NCBI GenBank assembly: GCA_001817055.1
Contig: MHHP01000030.1
Coordinates: 1-5,970, forward strand
From: Candidatus Andersenbacteria bacterium RIFCSPHIGHO2_02_FULL_45_11
GTDB taxonomy: Bacteria > Patescibacteriota > Andersenbacteria > UBA10190
Direction: 5' to 3'
Length of the DNA: 5,970 nucleotides
In this document: positions 1 to 5,040 of the stretch, one piece after another
How the letters are laid out: each line of letters opens with the position of its first letter
Position numbering within the stretch: the stretch's first letter is position 1
Position numbers and translations under genes: made by a program
The notes under the pieces: generated by a model
The model's input: the letters and a program-made list of their open reading frames with translations, nothing else
Databases searched by the model: none
Told to the model about the DNA's origin: nothing

Positions 1-1
1 G

Positions 2-457
2 CTGTCTTCAGTTGCACGAGAGATGGGACTGGAAGAATACCTACTTATGTCGCGCGGAGAGAGCAAAGACACGGGAAAGGCACGCAATTATATCTTAGCA
101 AATGCCGTGGAAGCCGTTATAGGTGCTATTTATGAAGATCAAGGATACGATGCAACGAAAACGGTAGTAGATACATTTATAACTTCAAAACTACCCGAAG
201 TTGTAGAGAAAGGCCTTCACATTGATACAAAGAGTAAATTTCAAGAACTGGCGCAAGACCACTATCGCATCACCCCCGTATATAAAGTGATGAGAGAATC
301 TGGCCTCGACCATGCAAAGGAATTTATTGTGGGCGTATACCTGCACGACAAAAACATGGGAGAAGGGCGAGGCAGTAGCAAACAAGAGGCGCAACAGCAC
401 GCTGCCGCGATTGCGCTAGCAGAACTTATGCGCACCATCGAAAGCAAGACCATATGA
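2..457 (+). CDS. rnc: Ribonuclease III, C-terminal 151 residues (5' end outside window)
   Basis: RNase III is a cytoplasmic, Mg2+-dependent endonuclease that cuts double-stranded RNA, including the stems around 16S and 23S rRNA in precursor transcripts. The frame is open from base 2, so the start and the first signature motif (ERLEFLGD type) lie upstream. Visible residues 1-50 are the end of the catalytic domain, with the helix ILANAVEAVIGAIY at 31-44. Residues from about 72 to the end form a double-stranded RNA-binding domain: it opens with KFQELAQ and closes with GSSKQEAQQHAAAIAL, the usual Lys-rich helix. The helix has Asn at visible residue 34, where the E. coli enzyme has metal-binding Asp114; the Glu corresponding to Glu117 is kept (residue 37). 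The stop overlaps the next start by four bases (ATGA). An ATG at base 23 is internal to the domain and not a real start. The family assignment is secure. Confidence 0.95.
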   Translation: MSSVAREMGLEEYLLMSRGESKDTGKARNYILANAVEAVIGAIYEDQGYDATKTVVDTFITSKLPEVVEKGLHIDTKSKFQELAQDHYRITPVYKVMRESGLDHAKEFIVGVYLHDKNMGEGRGSSKQEAQQHAAAIALAELMRTIESKTI

Positions 458-933
458 GCATCCTCATCATCGTTATTACAATCATCCTCTTTTTACTAGG
501 CGTCCTCGGAACCCTTATCCCTGCGCTGCCCGGTATAGGGCTAGTGTATGCGGGCATTCTGATCTACGCATTTGCAGATCATTTTACAGCGATCGAAGTT
601 TCAACGGTAGTGTATTTGGGCATAGCTGCGCTCATAGCCTCCGGCGCGCAGTATTTTGGCTCAGTATGGGCTGCAAAGTCTGCCGGTGGAAAGAAAAAAG
701 CACTTGTCGGTACATTTGTAGGCGCACTCTTCGGCACAATGGCCGGCCCAGTGGGAATTTTTATTGGCGCATTTGCCGGCGCTCTAGTAGGCGCGCTACT
801 TGAGGGCAGCTCACCAAACACTGCTGCGAGAGTGGCCTTTCAATCCATGGTTGGCATTATAGGCGGAGCGATCATCCAATTCCTGTTATCTCTTGCATTA
901 ATTGCCGCGTTTATCATCGCAGTCTTTTTCTAA
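454..933 (+). CDS. DUF456 family small membrane protein
   Basis: This is a 159-residue, very hydrophobic protein of the DUF456 family, whose function is unknown. The family hallmark is near the N-terminus: a first membrane helix (about 3-22) running into LGTLIPALPGIGLVYAG (18-34). Further likely membrane segments are at about 27-42, 48-68, 83-116 and 130-157. Segment 83-116 is glycine-rich, with Gly at nearly every fourth position (a glycine-zipper pattern suited to tight helix packing), and follows a short basic patch, GGKKKA (78-83). The ATG sits inside an ATGA overlap with the rnc stop, so translation is probably coupled; no Shine-Dalgarno sequence is apparent. Lying between rnc and smc, it is expressed with them, but nothing in the sequence links it to their functions. 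Family assignment is by pattern and length; no function should be inferred. Confidence 0.85.
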   Translation: MSILIIVITIILFLLGVLGTLIPALPGIGLVYAGILIYAFADHFTAIEVSTVVYLGIAALIASGAQYFGSVWAAKSAGGKKKALVGTFVGALFGTMAGPVGIFIGAFAGALVGALLEGSSPNTAARVAFQSMVGIIGGAIIQFLLSLALIAAFIIAVFF

Positions 934-937
934 CACC

Positions 938-2812
938 ATGCAGCTTCTCTCGGCTGATATCCAAGGATTTAAATCATTCGCGAAACGAGTTCATGTATCA
1001 TTTGGACCCGGGATTACGGGCGTAGTTGGCCCAAACGGAAGCGGAAAATCAAACATTGCAGAAGCAATCCGCTGGGTATTAGGAGAACAGTCCGTAAAAG
1101 CATTGCGCGCAAAAGAACGTACGGATGTTTTGTATTCCGGATCAATCGGAACTGTTGATCGGGCGTTTGTACAACTTACGTTTGATAACGAATCGGGCAA
1201 ATTCCCCATAGATGCAGCAGAAATCGCAATTGCACGCACGCTGTATAGAGACGGAGAGAGCAGCTATACCGTTAACGGAGAAGACGTGCGACTCCTAGAC
1301 TTACAGCACATGCTCGCACAAGCAGGTATAGGCACCAAGAGCTATGCCGTTATTTCTCAAGGCACCGTAGACCAATATTTAACTGCAACGCCTGCGGCCC
1401 GCCGTGAACTATTTGATGAGGCGACTGGAATTAAACCTCTAAAAATCACCCTGAATACATCGAATCTAAAATTAGCACGGGCGAAAACTCATGCCGATGA
1501 AATTCGCGCTGTGCTTGCCGAACTTACCCCGAAAGTAACATTTCTGCAGCGTCAAATCGACCGCTACGAAAAGCGCGATGCGTGGGAACGGGAGTTCAAA
1601 GAAAAGCAGCATGAGTGGTATACAGCTGCGTGGCATGAAGGGCAACGTGCAATTCTTGCATCGCAAACAGCGCTGCAAGAGGCAGAACAAGATATTATTC
1701 GTGCACGAAATGCTCGCATTGCAGCCGAGGAAGCAAAAATGGAATCGGTGGTAGCTCCTCAAGCAACTGTACCCACAACACCATTCACCACTCAGGCGCG
1801 TGCCCTTCTTCGTGCTTCTGAGCATGCTCTTGCAAGCATCTTGGGAGGCAAAAGCCTAGATAATGCAGAACTCCAAAAGCTCATAGGCGCTATTACGGCA
1901 CTGCTGGAAGAAAAACAGGCGCCTGCGCAAAAGACAGCATCACAGAATCCGGACTATACTGCCCGATCTGCTGCACTGGAGCGCGCACGACAAGACGAAA
2001 TTGCATCCGAGCGCCAGGGTGCAACTGCGCGCATTGGCCTTCAGCAGGCGGAGCGTGAAGCAGCTGAACTGGAGCAAGAAATTTTGCGGGAATGCGGAAC
2101 CGAGTTTCTCTCAAGAATTCCGTCCACCCCCATACCTGAAACTGCGTTTATCAATCCTGAAGAATTGCGCCGACTAGCCGATAAAATATCCGCAGTTGGG
2201 CAACGCGATGAGCTTGTAGTGAAAGAATATGAAGAAGCTTCCAAGCGTGCACAAGAGTTTTCTCAACAACTTGGCGATATTGAACGCACAATGCAAGACA
2301 TTGAGCGATGCATTACAGAAGTAACTGCGCAAATGGACGAGACATTCGCTCGGCAATTCGAGCAGATCAATACTTCGTTTCAAAAATTTTTCATCGAACT
2401 GTTTGGAGGAGGAAGTGCACATCTTACTCAAAACGATGAGGGAATTGATATTACCGTCACTCCTCCTCGAAAGCGCACACGGCACGTATCCCTACTATCT
2501 GGAGGAGAACGAGCACTTACGTCCCTCGCCCTTTTACTTTCAATACTCAACGCACAAGAACCCCCCTTTATCGTCCTTGATGAAGTTGATGCGGCGCTCG
2601 ATGAAGCAAACTCTCGCCGATTTGCCATGCTGCTCAAACAGCAATCCCATACTACTCAAAGCATCGTCATTAGCCATAATAGAGAAACAATGGCCTCTGC
2701 AAATGTTTTATATGGGGTCACAATGCATGCTGATGGCGTTTCAACCCTGTATTCGGTAAAACTAGAAGAAATTGCACAAGAGCATCTTGACGCGCCAACC
2801 ATAGCAGTATAG
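938..2812 (+). CDS. smc: SMC-family chromosome partition ATPase, greatly shortened (624 aa)
   Basis: SMC proteins are ABC-type ATPases that organise chromosomes by gripping and extruding DNA. Both head halves are complete: the N-terminal GFKSFA (10-15), Walker A GPNGSGKS (31-38), Q-loop SQG (140-142) and DEATGI (160-165); then FGGGSA (489-494), signature LLSGGE (519-524), Walker B with catalytic Glu549 in VLDEVDAALD (546-555), and switch His580. The stretch LADKISAVG...VKEYEE (413-433) matches the usual coil just before the C-terminal head. Only about 195 residues (roughly 215-410) lie between the conserved coil ends, where standard SMCs have about 750 residues of coil and hinge. They comprise helical arms, Pro-rich breaks (271-283, 328-341) and a possible helical hairpin (285-327); no typical hinge or zinc hook is seen. 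The ATG at 938 follows the DUF456 stop by four bases and gives the standard N-terminus. A TTG at 902 would add 12 residues of overlap and is unlikely. RecN is a weaker alternative because the head motifs are SMC-specific. Confidence 0.92.
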   Translation: MQLLSADIQGFKSFAKRVHVSFGPGITGVVGPNGSGKSNIAEAIRWVLGEQSVKALRAKERTDVLYSGSIGTVDRAFVQLTFDNESGKFPIDAAEIAIARTLYRDGESSYTVNGEDVRLLDLQHMLAQAGIGTKSYAVISQGTVDQYLTATPAARRELFDEATGIKPLKITLNTSNLKLARAKTHADEIRAVLAELTPKVTFLQRQIDRYEKRDAWEREFKEKQHEWYTAAWHEGQRAILASQTALQEAEQDIIRARNARIAAEEAKMESVVAPQATVPTTPFTTQARALLRASEHALASILGGKSLDNAELQKLIGAITALLEEKQAPAQKTASQNPDYTARSAALERARQDEIASERQGATARIGLQQAEREAAELEQEILRECGTEFLSRIPSTPIPETAFINPEELRRLADKISAVGQRDELVVKEYEEASKRAQEFSQQLGDIERTMQDIERCITEVTAQMDETFARQFEQINTSFQKFFIELFGGGSAHLTQNDEGIDITVTPPRKRTRHVSLLSGGERALTSLALLLSILNAQEPPFIVLDEVDAALDEANSRRFAMLLKQQSHTTQSIVISHNRETMASANVLYGVTMHADGVSTLYSVKLEEIAQEHLDAPTIAV

Positions 2813-2814
2813 GA
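2811..2814 (+). promoter_or_regulatory. Shine-Dalgarno AGGA for rpsP, overlapping the smc stop
   Basis: AGGA lies eight bases before the rpsP ATG and shares its first two bases with the smc TAG stop. It is the only reasonably placed Shine-Dalgarno motif at a gene start in this window. It supports ATG 2823 as the start and suggests that ribosomes finishing smc could re-initiate on rpsP. Confidence 0.55.
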
Positions 2815-2822
2815 TTTCACCC

Positions 2823-3119
2823 ATGGTACGAATTCGACTTCAACGAAGAGGAAAGCGCGGATATGCAACATACCGAGTAGTTGTTGCTGACGGGCACGCT
2901 CCTATTAAGGGCAAGTTCTTAGTAGACCTCGGACATTACAATCCTCATACAGATGCCTTTGAGGTAGATGCTGCGGCTGTTCAGGAATGGATTAGTAAAG
3001 GCGCACATCCATCAGACACCGTTCACAACCTTTTGATCAAACATAACGTCATCAAAGGCGAAAAGCGGATGCTGTGGCATCCAAAGCCGGTGAAGGCAGA
3101 AGCAACCCCCGCAGCGTAA
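2823..3119 (+). CDS. rpsP: 30S ribosomal protein bS16
   Basis: bS16 binds 16S rRNA in the 5' domain and is needed for efficient assembly of the small subunit. The protein is 98 residues, within the family's usual 80-100. The N-terminus MVRIRLQRRGKRGYATYRVV carries the standard basic strand and is followed by VADGHAPIKGKF and the LGHYNP motif (about residues 36-41). Residues 50-82 match the C-terminal half of the fold, with the usual Val-x-x-Trp-Ile and Gly-Ala-x-Pro-Ser-Asp-Thr-Val segments. The end (KPVKAEATPAA) is a short Ala-rich tail. The start ATG is ten bases after the smc stop, so it is probably co-transcribed with the genes upstream. In the common bacterial cluster ffh precedes and khpA follows rpsP; here smc directly precedes it and khpA still follows. 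Identification is secure. Confidence 0.97.
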   Translation: MVRIRLQRRGKRGYATYRVVVADGHAPIKGKFLVDLGHYNPHTDAFEVDAAAVQEWISKGAHPSDTVHNLLIKHNVIKGEKRMLWHPKPVKAEATPAA

Positions 3120-3125
3120 GCAACA

Positions 3126-3154
3126 TTGACGCGGGAACAGCTTTTTGCTATCAT
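3126..3154 (+). promoter_or_regulatory. Predicted sigma70-type promoter for khpA
   Basis: TTGACG (3126-3131) and TATCAT (3149-3154) are each one base from consensus and are separated by 17 bp. The expected transcript start is near 3161, giving a 5' untranslated region of about 31 nt before the khpA ATG. It occupies the 72-bp gap after rpsP, so khpA can be made both from the upstream operon and from this site. This is predicted from sequence only. Confidence 0.55.
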
Positions 3155-3191
3155 ATACATATTAATCGTTAAGTATTCAACCTAAATTCCT

Positions 3192-3593
3192 ATGGAAGAA
3201 AATGATCGCCAGTCTCACGATGTAGAATTCGTGGAATACGTAGTTAAATCTATCGTTGATCACCCAGATGATGTAAAGCTGGACCGCACGATTGACGAAA
3301 TGGGAGTGCTTATTACCCTCACCGTAAACCCAGAAGATATGGGCCAGATTATCGGACGCCAAGGTGCGACTGCAAAATCTATCCGCACACTTCTTCGTGT
3401 GATCGGCGCACGTAACAACGCACGCGTTAACCTGAAGATTAACGAACCAGAAGGTTCGACTCGCGGAGTACGACCTGCTGCAGCTGAAGGAACGCCCGTA
3501 ATGCCAGTAGCTGACGCTCCAGTTGCACAAGCTCCTGTAGCAGAAATGCCAAAGCAATCAGTAGAAGAAGCACTCGATAACCTCGAGCTGTAA
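3192..3593 (+). CDS. khpA: KH-domain RNA-binding protein KhpA with extended C-terminal tail
   Basis: KhpA (formerly YlqC) is a small single-KH-domain RNA-binding protein; in several Gram-positive bacteria it partners with KhpB and affects cell elongation and RNA metabolism. Residues 10-85 match the family closely: VEFVEYVVKSIVDHPDDV (11-28), then PEDMGQIIGRQG (47-58) with the RNA-gripping GxxG loop Gly55-Arg-Gln-Gly58, and the helix TAKSIRTLLRVIGARNNARV (60-79). The protein is 133 residues, whereas family members are usually about 75-85. The extra length is a ten-residue acidic N-terminus and a tail of about 45 residues that is rich in Ala, Pro and Glu, with APVA-type repeats (about 108-122), and probably disordered. 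The ATG has no evident Shine-Dalgarno sequence. Its position directly after rpsP is the classic one for khpA. A terminator follows 17 bases after the stop. Confidence 0.93.
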   Translation: MEENDRQSHDVEFVEYVVKSIVDHPDDVKLDRTIDEMGVLITLTVNPEDMGQIIGRQGATAKSIRTLLRVIGARNNARVNLKINEPEGSTRGVRPAAAEGTPVMPVADAPVAQAPVAEMPKQSVEEALDNLEL

Positions 3594-3610
3594 CAACTCA
3601 CTGAAGTATC

Positions 3611-3637
3611 AAAAAACCCGCTTACGAGCGGGTTTTT
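3611..3637 (+). terminator. Rho-independent terminator after khpA
   Basis: The stem ACCCGCT (3616-3622) / AGCGGGT (3627-3633) encloses a TACG tetraloop and is flanked by A6 on the left and T5 on the right, so pairing can extend to about 11 bp. It starts 17 bp after the khpA stop. It should end the rnc-to-khpA transcript and separate it from trmD. The A-tract would let it work in both directions, though no gene is seen on the other strand. Confidence 0.92.
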
Positions 3638-3661
3638 AGTTGCTCTAATTATTACCACGCC

Positions 3662-3736
3662 TGTCATCCCGGCCCCCGAGCCGGGATCCACGTCGACGTC
3701 GAATTGTCTGGATGCCGGATCAAGTCCGGCATGACA
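3662..3736. repeat. 75-bp REP-like palindromic element with two hairpins
   Basis: The element contains two perfect 8-bp stems: ATCCCGGC/GCCGGGAT (3666-3673 with 3680-3687) and ATGCCGGA/TCCGGCAT (3712-3719 with 3725-3732). Between them is the 10-bp palindrome ACGTCGACGT (3690-3699). The two halves are also inverted copies of each other: TGTCATCCCGG at 3662-3672 pairs with CCGGCATGACA at 3726-3736 apart from one C-C mismatch, and CCGGGATCCA (3681-3690) pairs with TGGATGCCGG (3709-3718) apart from one position. It is GC-rich compared with its surroundings and codes for nothing apparent. The TGTCATCCCGG...ATGACA style resembles intergenic palindromic repeats known from other bacterial genomes. 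Copy number in this genome cannot be seen here. Confidence 0.8.
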
Positions 3737-3758
3737 AAAACTGCAACTCCTCTATACT
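3731..3758 (+). promoter_or_regulatory. Predicted promoter for trmD, -35 box supplied by the repeat
   Basis: ATGACA (3731-3736) matches five of six -35 bases and TATACT (3753-3758) five of six -10 bases, with a 16-bp spacer. The same -10 hexamer and spacer length occur in the rRNA promoter of this window. Only six bases separate the -10 box from the trmD ATG, so transcription should start at or next to the ATG, giving a leaderless mRNA. No Shine-Dalgarno sequence is present, which agrees with this. The -35 box is the right end of the palindromic element. Confidence 0.6.
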
Positions 3759-3764
3759 CACAAT

Positions 3765-4436
3765 ATGCGAATCGATATTTTAACATTATTTCCTGAGGCA
3801 ATTGCGCCGTACCTTGCCACGAGCATTGTTGGCCGTGCACAGGAAGATAAGCTTGCCGATATTCATCTGACGAATATTCGAGACTTTGCTCAAGATAAGC
3901 ACAAAACCGTAGACGACACGCCGTACGGAGGCGGTGCGGGAATGGTAATGAAGATTGAGCCGATTCACACAGCCCTGAACCACGTTGAGTTCATAGCAGG
4001 CCCCGATAAACCGCACGTTATTGTTTTGTCTGCACGCGGGAAGCAGTTTACGCAGCAAAAAGCAATTGAGCTATCAAAACTTGATCATATAATTTTAATC
4101 TGTGGCCGATATGAAGGCATTGATCAACGCGTTGCAGACCACCTAGCAGATGAAGAAATTTCTGTTGGCCCGTACGTGCTTGCGGGTGGCGAGCTTCCTG
4201 CATTGATCATTGCAGAAGCTGCATTACGATTAGTCCCTGGAGTACTCGGCAACCCCGCATCGCTCTTCGATGAGTCATTTAATACTCCTACAGACTACAA
4301 TCTACCGTCTACCGTCTACGTCGAATCACCGCAATATACAAAACCAGAAACATATAACGGCTGGGATGTTCCCAGTGTGTTACTATCAGGTAATCACGAG
4401 GCAATTGCTACGTGGCGGAAAAACCCAACCCTATGA
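3765..4436 (+). CDS. trmD: tRNA (guanine-N1)-methyltransferase TrmD
   Basis: TrmD uses S-adenosylmethionine to methylate N1 of G37 in tRNAs with G at position 36, preventing +1 frameshifts. It is a homodimeric SPOUT (knotted) enzyme. Visible motifs are MRIDILTLFP (1-10), NIRDFAQDKHKTVDDTPYGG (37-56) continuing into GAGMVM, and the trefoil-knot segments ILICGRYEGID (110-120) and ISVGPYVLAGGELPAL (132-147), which form the cofactor pocket. The C-terminal domain has PGVLGN (158-163), SPQYTKPE (188-195) and VLLSGNHEAIATWR (205-218). Two oddities occur: Glu170 stands where H. influenzae TrmD has catalytic Asp169, and the following loop has 18 residues between SF and YTKP instead of about nine. At 223 residues the protein also lacks the last 20-30 residues of E. 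coli TrmD. The start is set by the family N-terminus and lies next to the predicted promoter. The 3' end overlaps the next gene by four bases. Confidence 0.97.
   Translation: MRIDILTLFPEAIAPYLATSIVGRAQEDKLADIHLTNIRDFAQDKHKTVDDTPYGGGAGMVMKIEPIHTALNHVEFIAGPDKPHVIVLSARGKQFTQQKAIELSKLDHIILICGRYEGIDQRVADHLADEEISVGPYVLAGGELPALIIAEAALRLVPGVLGNPASLFDESFNTPTDYNLPSTVYVESPQYTKPETYNGWDVPSVLLSGNHEAIATWRKNPTL
4302..4315 (+). repeat. 7-bp tandem repeat inside trmD
   Basis: CTACCGT occurs twice in direct tandem and is followed by the partial copy CTACGT (4316-4321). It encodes part of Leu-Pro-Ser-Thr-Val-Tyr-Val (TrmD residues 180-186), inside the loop insertion next to the active-site position. Since 7 is not a multiple of 3, gain or loss of one unit would shift the trmD frame. 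Confidence 0.75.
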
Positions 4437-4870
4437 CAACATTTTTGTTTTTAATTCCGCTTTTAGTTGGTCTTGTTACCCAGTTTTCGAAACGGTTTTT
4501 TAATAAAAATTGGCACTCAGAAATGACGGCGATACATTCGCATCTTCCCCATTATGGAGGAATGCCGAGCGCGCACACGGCGTTCGCGTTTTCACTGCTT
4601 ACAGTTATTGCGTGGGAAGAAGGAATATCCAGTGCAGCCTTTGCAATAGCAGTCGTTCTTGCCATCATTATTTTGGACGATGCGCTGCGCATGAGAATCT
4701 TCTTGGGCCACCATGGAGAAGCCCTTCATAAACTCATCTCAAAACTTCCCAAAGAAGAGCAAAAAACATTCCCGCTTTTGGAAACTCAACTGGGCCATAA
4801 ACCTCTCGAAGCGTTCGTAGGCGCGCTCGTTGGAATCATCCTCACACTCCTTATCGTTATTGCCCTGTAA
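4433..4870 (+). CDS. DUF212 / divergent PAP2 family membrane protein
   Basis: This 145-residue protein belongs to the DUF212 (YuiD-like) family, related to PAP2 acid phosphatases; its substrate is not established. Family motifs in order are a first membrane helix (about 3-18), GGMPSAHTA (42-50), a second hydrophobic stretch (51-60), a third (66-81) leading into LDDALRMR (81-88) with nearby His93-His94, then LGHKPLEAFVG (120-130) and a last membrane helix (127-145). The PSAH motif corresponds to the phosphatase-like PSGH/PSSH motif of PAP2 enzymes, so lipid phosphate hydrolysis is possible but unproven. ATG 4433 is chosen because it forms an ATGA overlap with the trmD stop and gives a normal N-terminus; a GTG at 4412 would add seven polar residues. 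It is probably co-transcribed with trmD, with no terminator between the two genes. The rRNA promoter begins seven bases after its stop. Confidence 0.88.
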   Translation: MTTFLFLIPLLVGLVTQFSKRFFNKNWHSEMTAIHSHLPHYGGMPSAHTAFAFSLLTVIAWEEGISSAAFAIAVVLAIIILDDALRMRIFLGHHGEALHKLISKLPKEEQKTFPLLETQLGHKPLEAFVGALVGIILTLLIVIAL

Positions 4871-4876
4871 TATCGC

Positions 4877-4904
4877 TTGACAGGGTATTTACCGCACGTA
4901 TACT
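4877..4904 (+). promoter_or_regulatory. Strong sigma70-type promoter of the rRNA operon
   Basis: TTGACA (4877-4882) is a perfect -35 box and TATACT (4899-4904) matches five of six -10 bases, with a 16-bp spacer. The expected start is near 4911, about 130 nt upstream of mature 16S rRNA. It begins seven bases after the DUF212 stop. No A/T-rich UP element is evident upstream. It is the best promoter match in the window, as expected for rRNA. Confidence 0.8.
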
Positions 4905-4945
4905 GCTTTATACGACTGGAGAGAGTCTTTTTTGATTCTAGGACA

Positions 4946-4960
4946 GAACTTTGACAATTA
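4946..4960 (+). promoter_or_regulatory. boxA-like antitermination element in the rRNA leader
   Basis: The core CTTTGACAATT (4949-4959) differs at one base from CTTTAACAATT in the E. coli rRNA leader boxA, which binds NusB with ribosomal protein S10 to keep polymerase from terminating early on untranslated rRNA. It lies about 35 nt into the transcript, a normal place for boxA. Its TTGACA could be mistaken for a -35 box, but no convincing -10 follows. A second copy of CTTTGACA is at 4986-4993. Confidence 0.55.
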
Positions 4961-4964
4961 CAGC

Positions 4965-4996
4965 CCGTGCAAAGAATCATGCGGACTTTGACACGG
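4965..4996 (+). promoter_or_regulatory. Leader hairpin enclosing a second boxA-like copy
   Basis: CCGTGCAAAG (4965-4974) pairs with CTTTGACACGG (4986-4996) to give 10 base pairs with one bulged A (4991) and an 11-nt loop. The right arm contains a second CTTTGACA, so in this fold that boxA-like copy is hidden while the first one, upstream, stays open. The hairpin is read directly from sequence; any role in antitermination or rRNA processing is inferred. Confidence 0.55.
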
Positions 4997-5008
4997 ACAA
5001 GAATAGAT

Positions 5009-5022
5009 GCGCAATTTTGCGC
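5009..5022 (+). promoter_or_regulatory. Short hairpin just upstream of 16S rRNA
   Basis: GCGCA (5009-5013) and TGCGC (5018-5022) form a 5-bp stem with an ATTT loop, 18 bases before the predicted 16S 5' end. No T-tract follows, so it is not a terminator. It may be a local leader structure near the processing site. Confidence 0.4.
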
Positions 5023-5040
5023 GATTGTAAAGAGCTATTC

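Noticed and set aside
902..937. TTG at 902 as the smc start
   Set aside because: It would add 12 residues unlike any SMC N-terminus and overlap DUF456 by 32 bases. ATG 938 gives the standard start.
1745..2170. Zinc hook or frameshift in the middle of smc
   Set aside because: No Cys-x-x-Cys motif is present, and the frame stays open with coil-like composition on both sides, so neither a Rad50-type hook nor a frameshift is supported.
3108..3145. CCCGC/GCGGG pairing plus T5 after rpsP as a terminator
   Set aside because: The stem is only 5 bp with an 18-base loop, and the T-run does not follow it directly. The region is better explained by the khpA promoter.
4412..4432. GTG at 4412 as the start of the DUF212 gene
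   Set aside because: It adds seven polar residues before the first membrane helix. ATG 4433 forms the ATGA coupling seen also at the rnc junction.
4914..4933. GACT...AGTC stem followed by T6 as a terminator before 16S
   Set aside because: The stem is only 4 bp with no GC-rich core, and it lies just downstream of the rRNA promoter, where termination makes no sense. At most it is a small leader hairpin, possibly boxB-like.
4951..4993. TTGACA at 4951 and 4988 as -35 boxes of additional rRNA promoters
   Set aside because: No good -10 box lies 15-18 bp downstream of either. The CTTTGACA(ATT) context fits boxA better.
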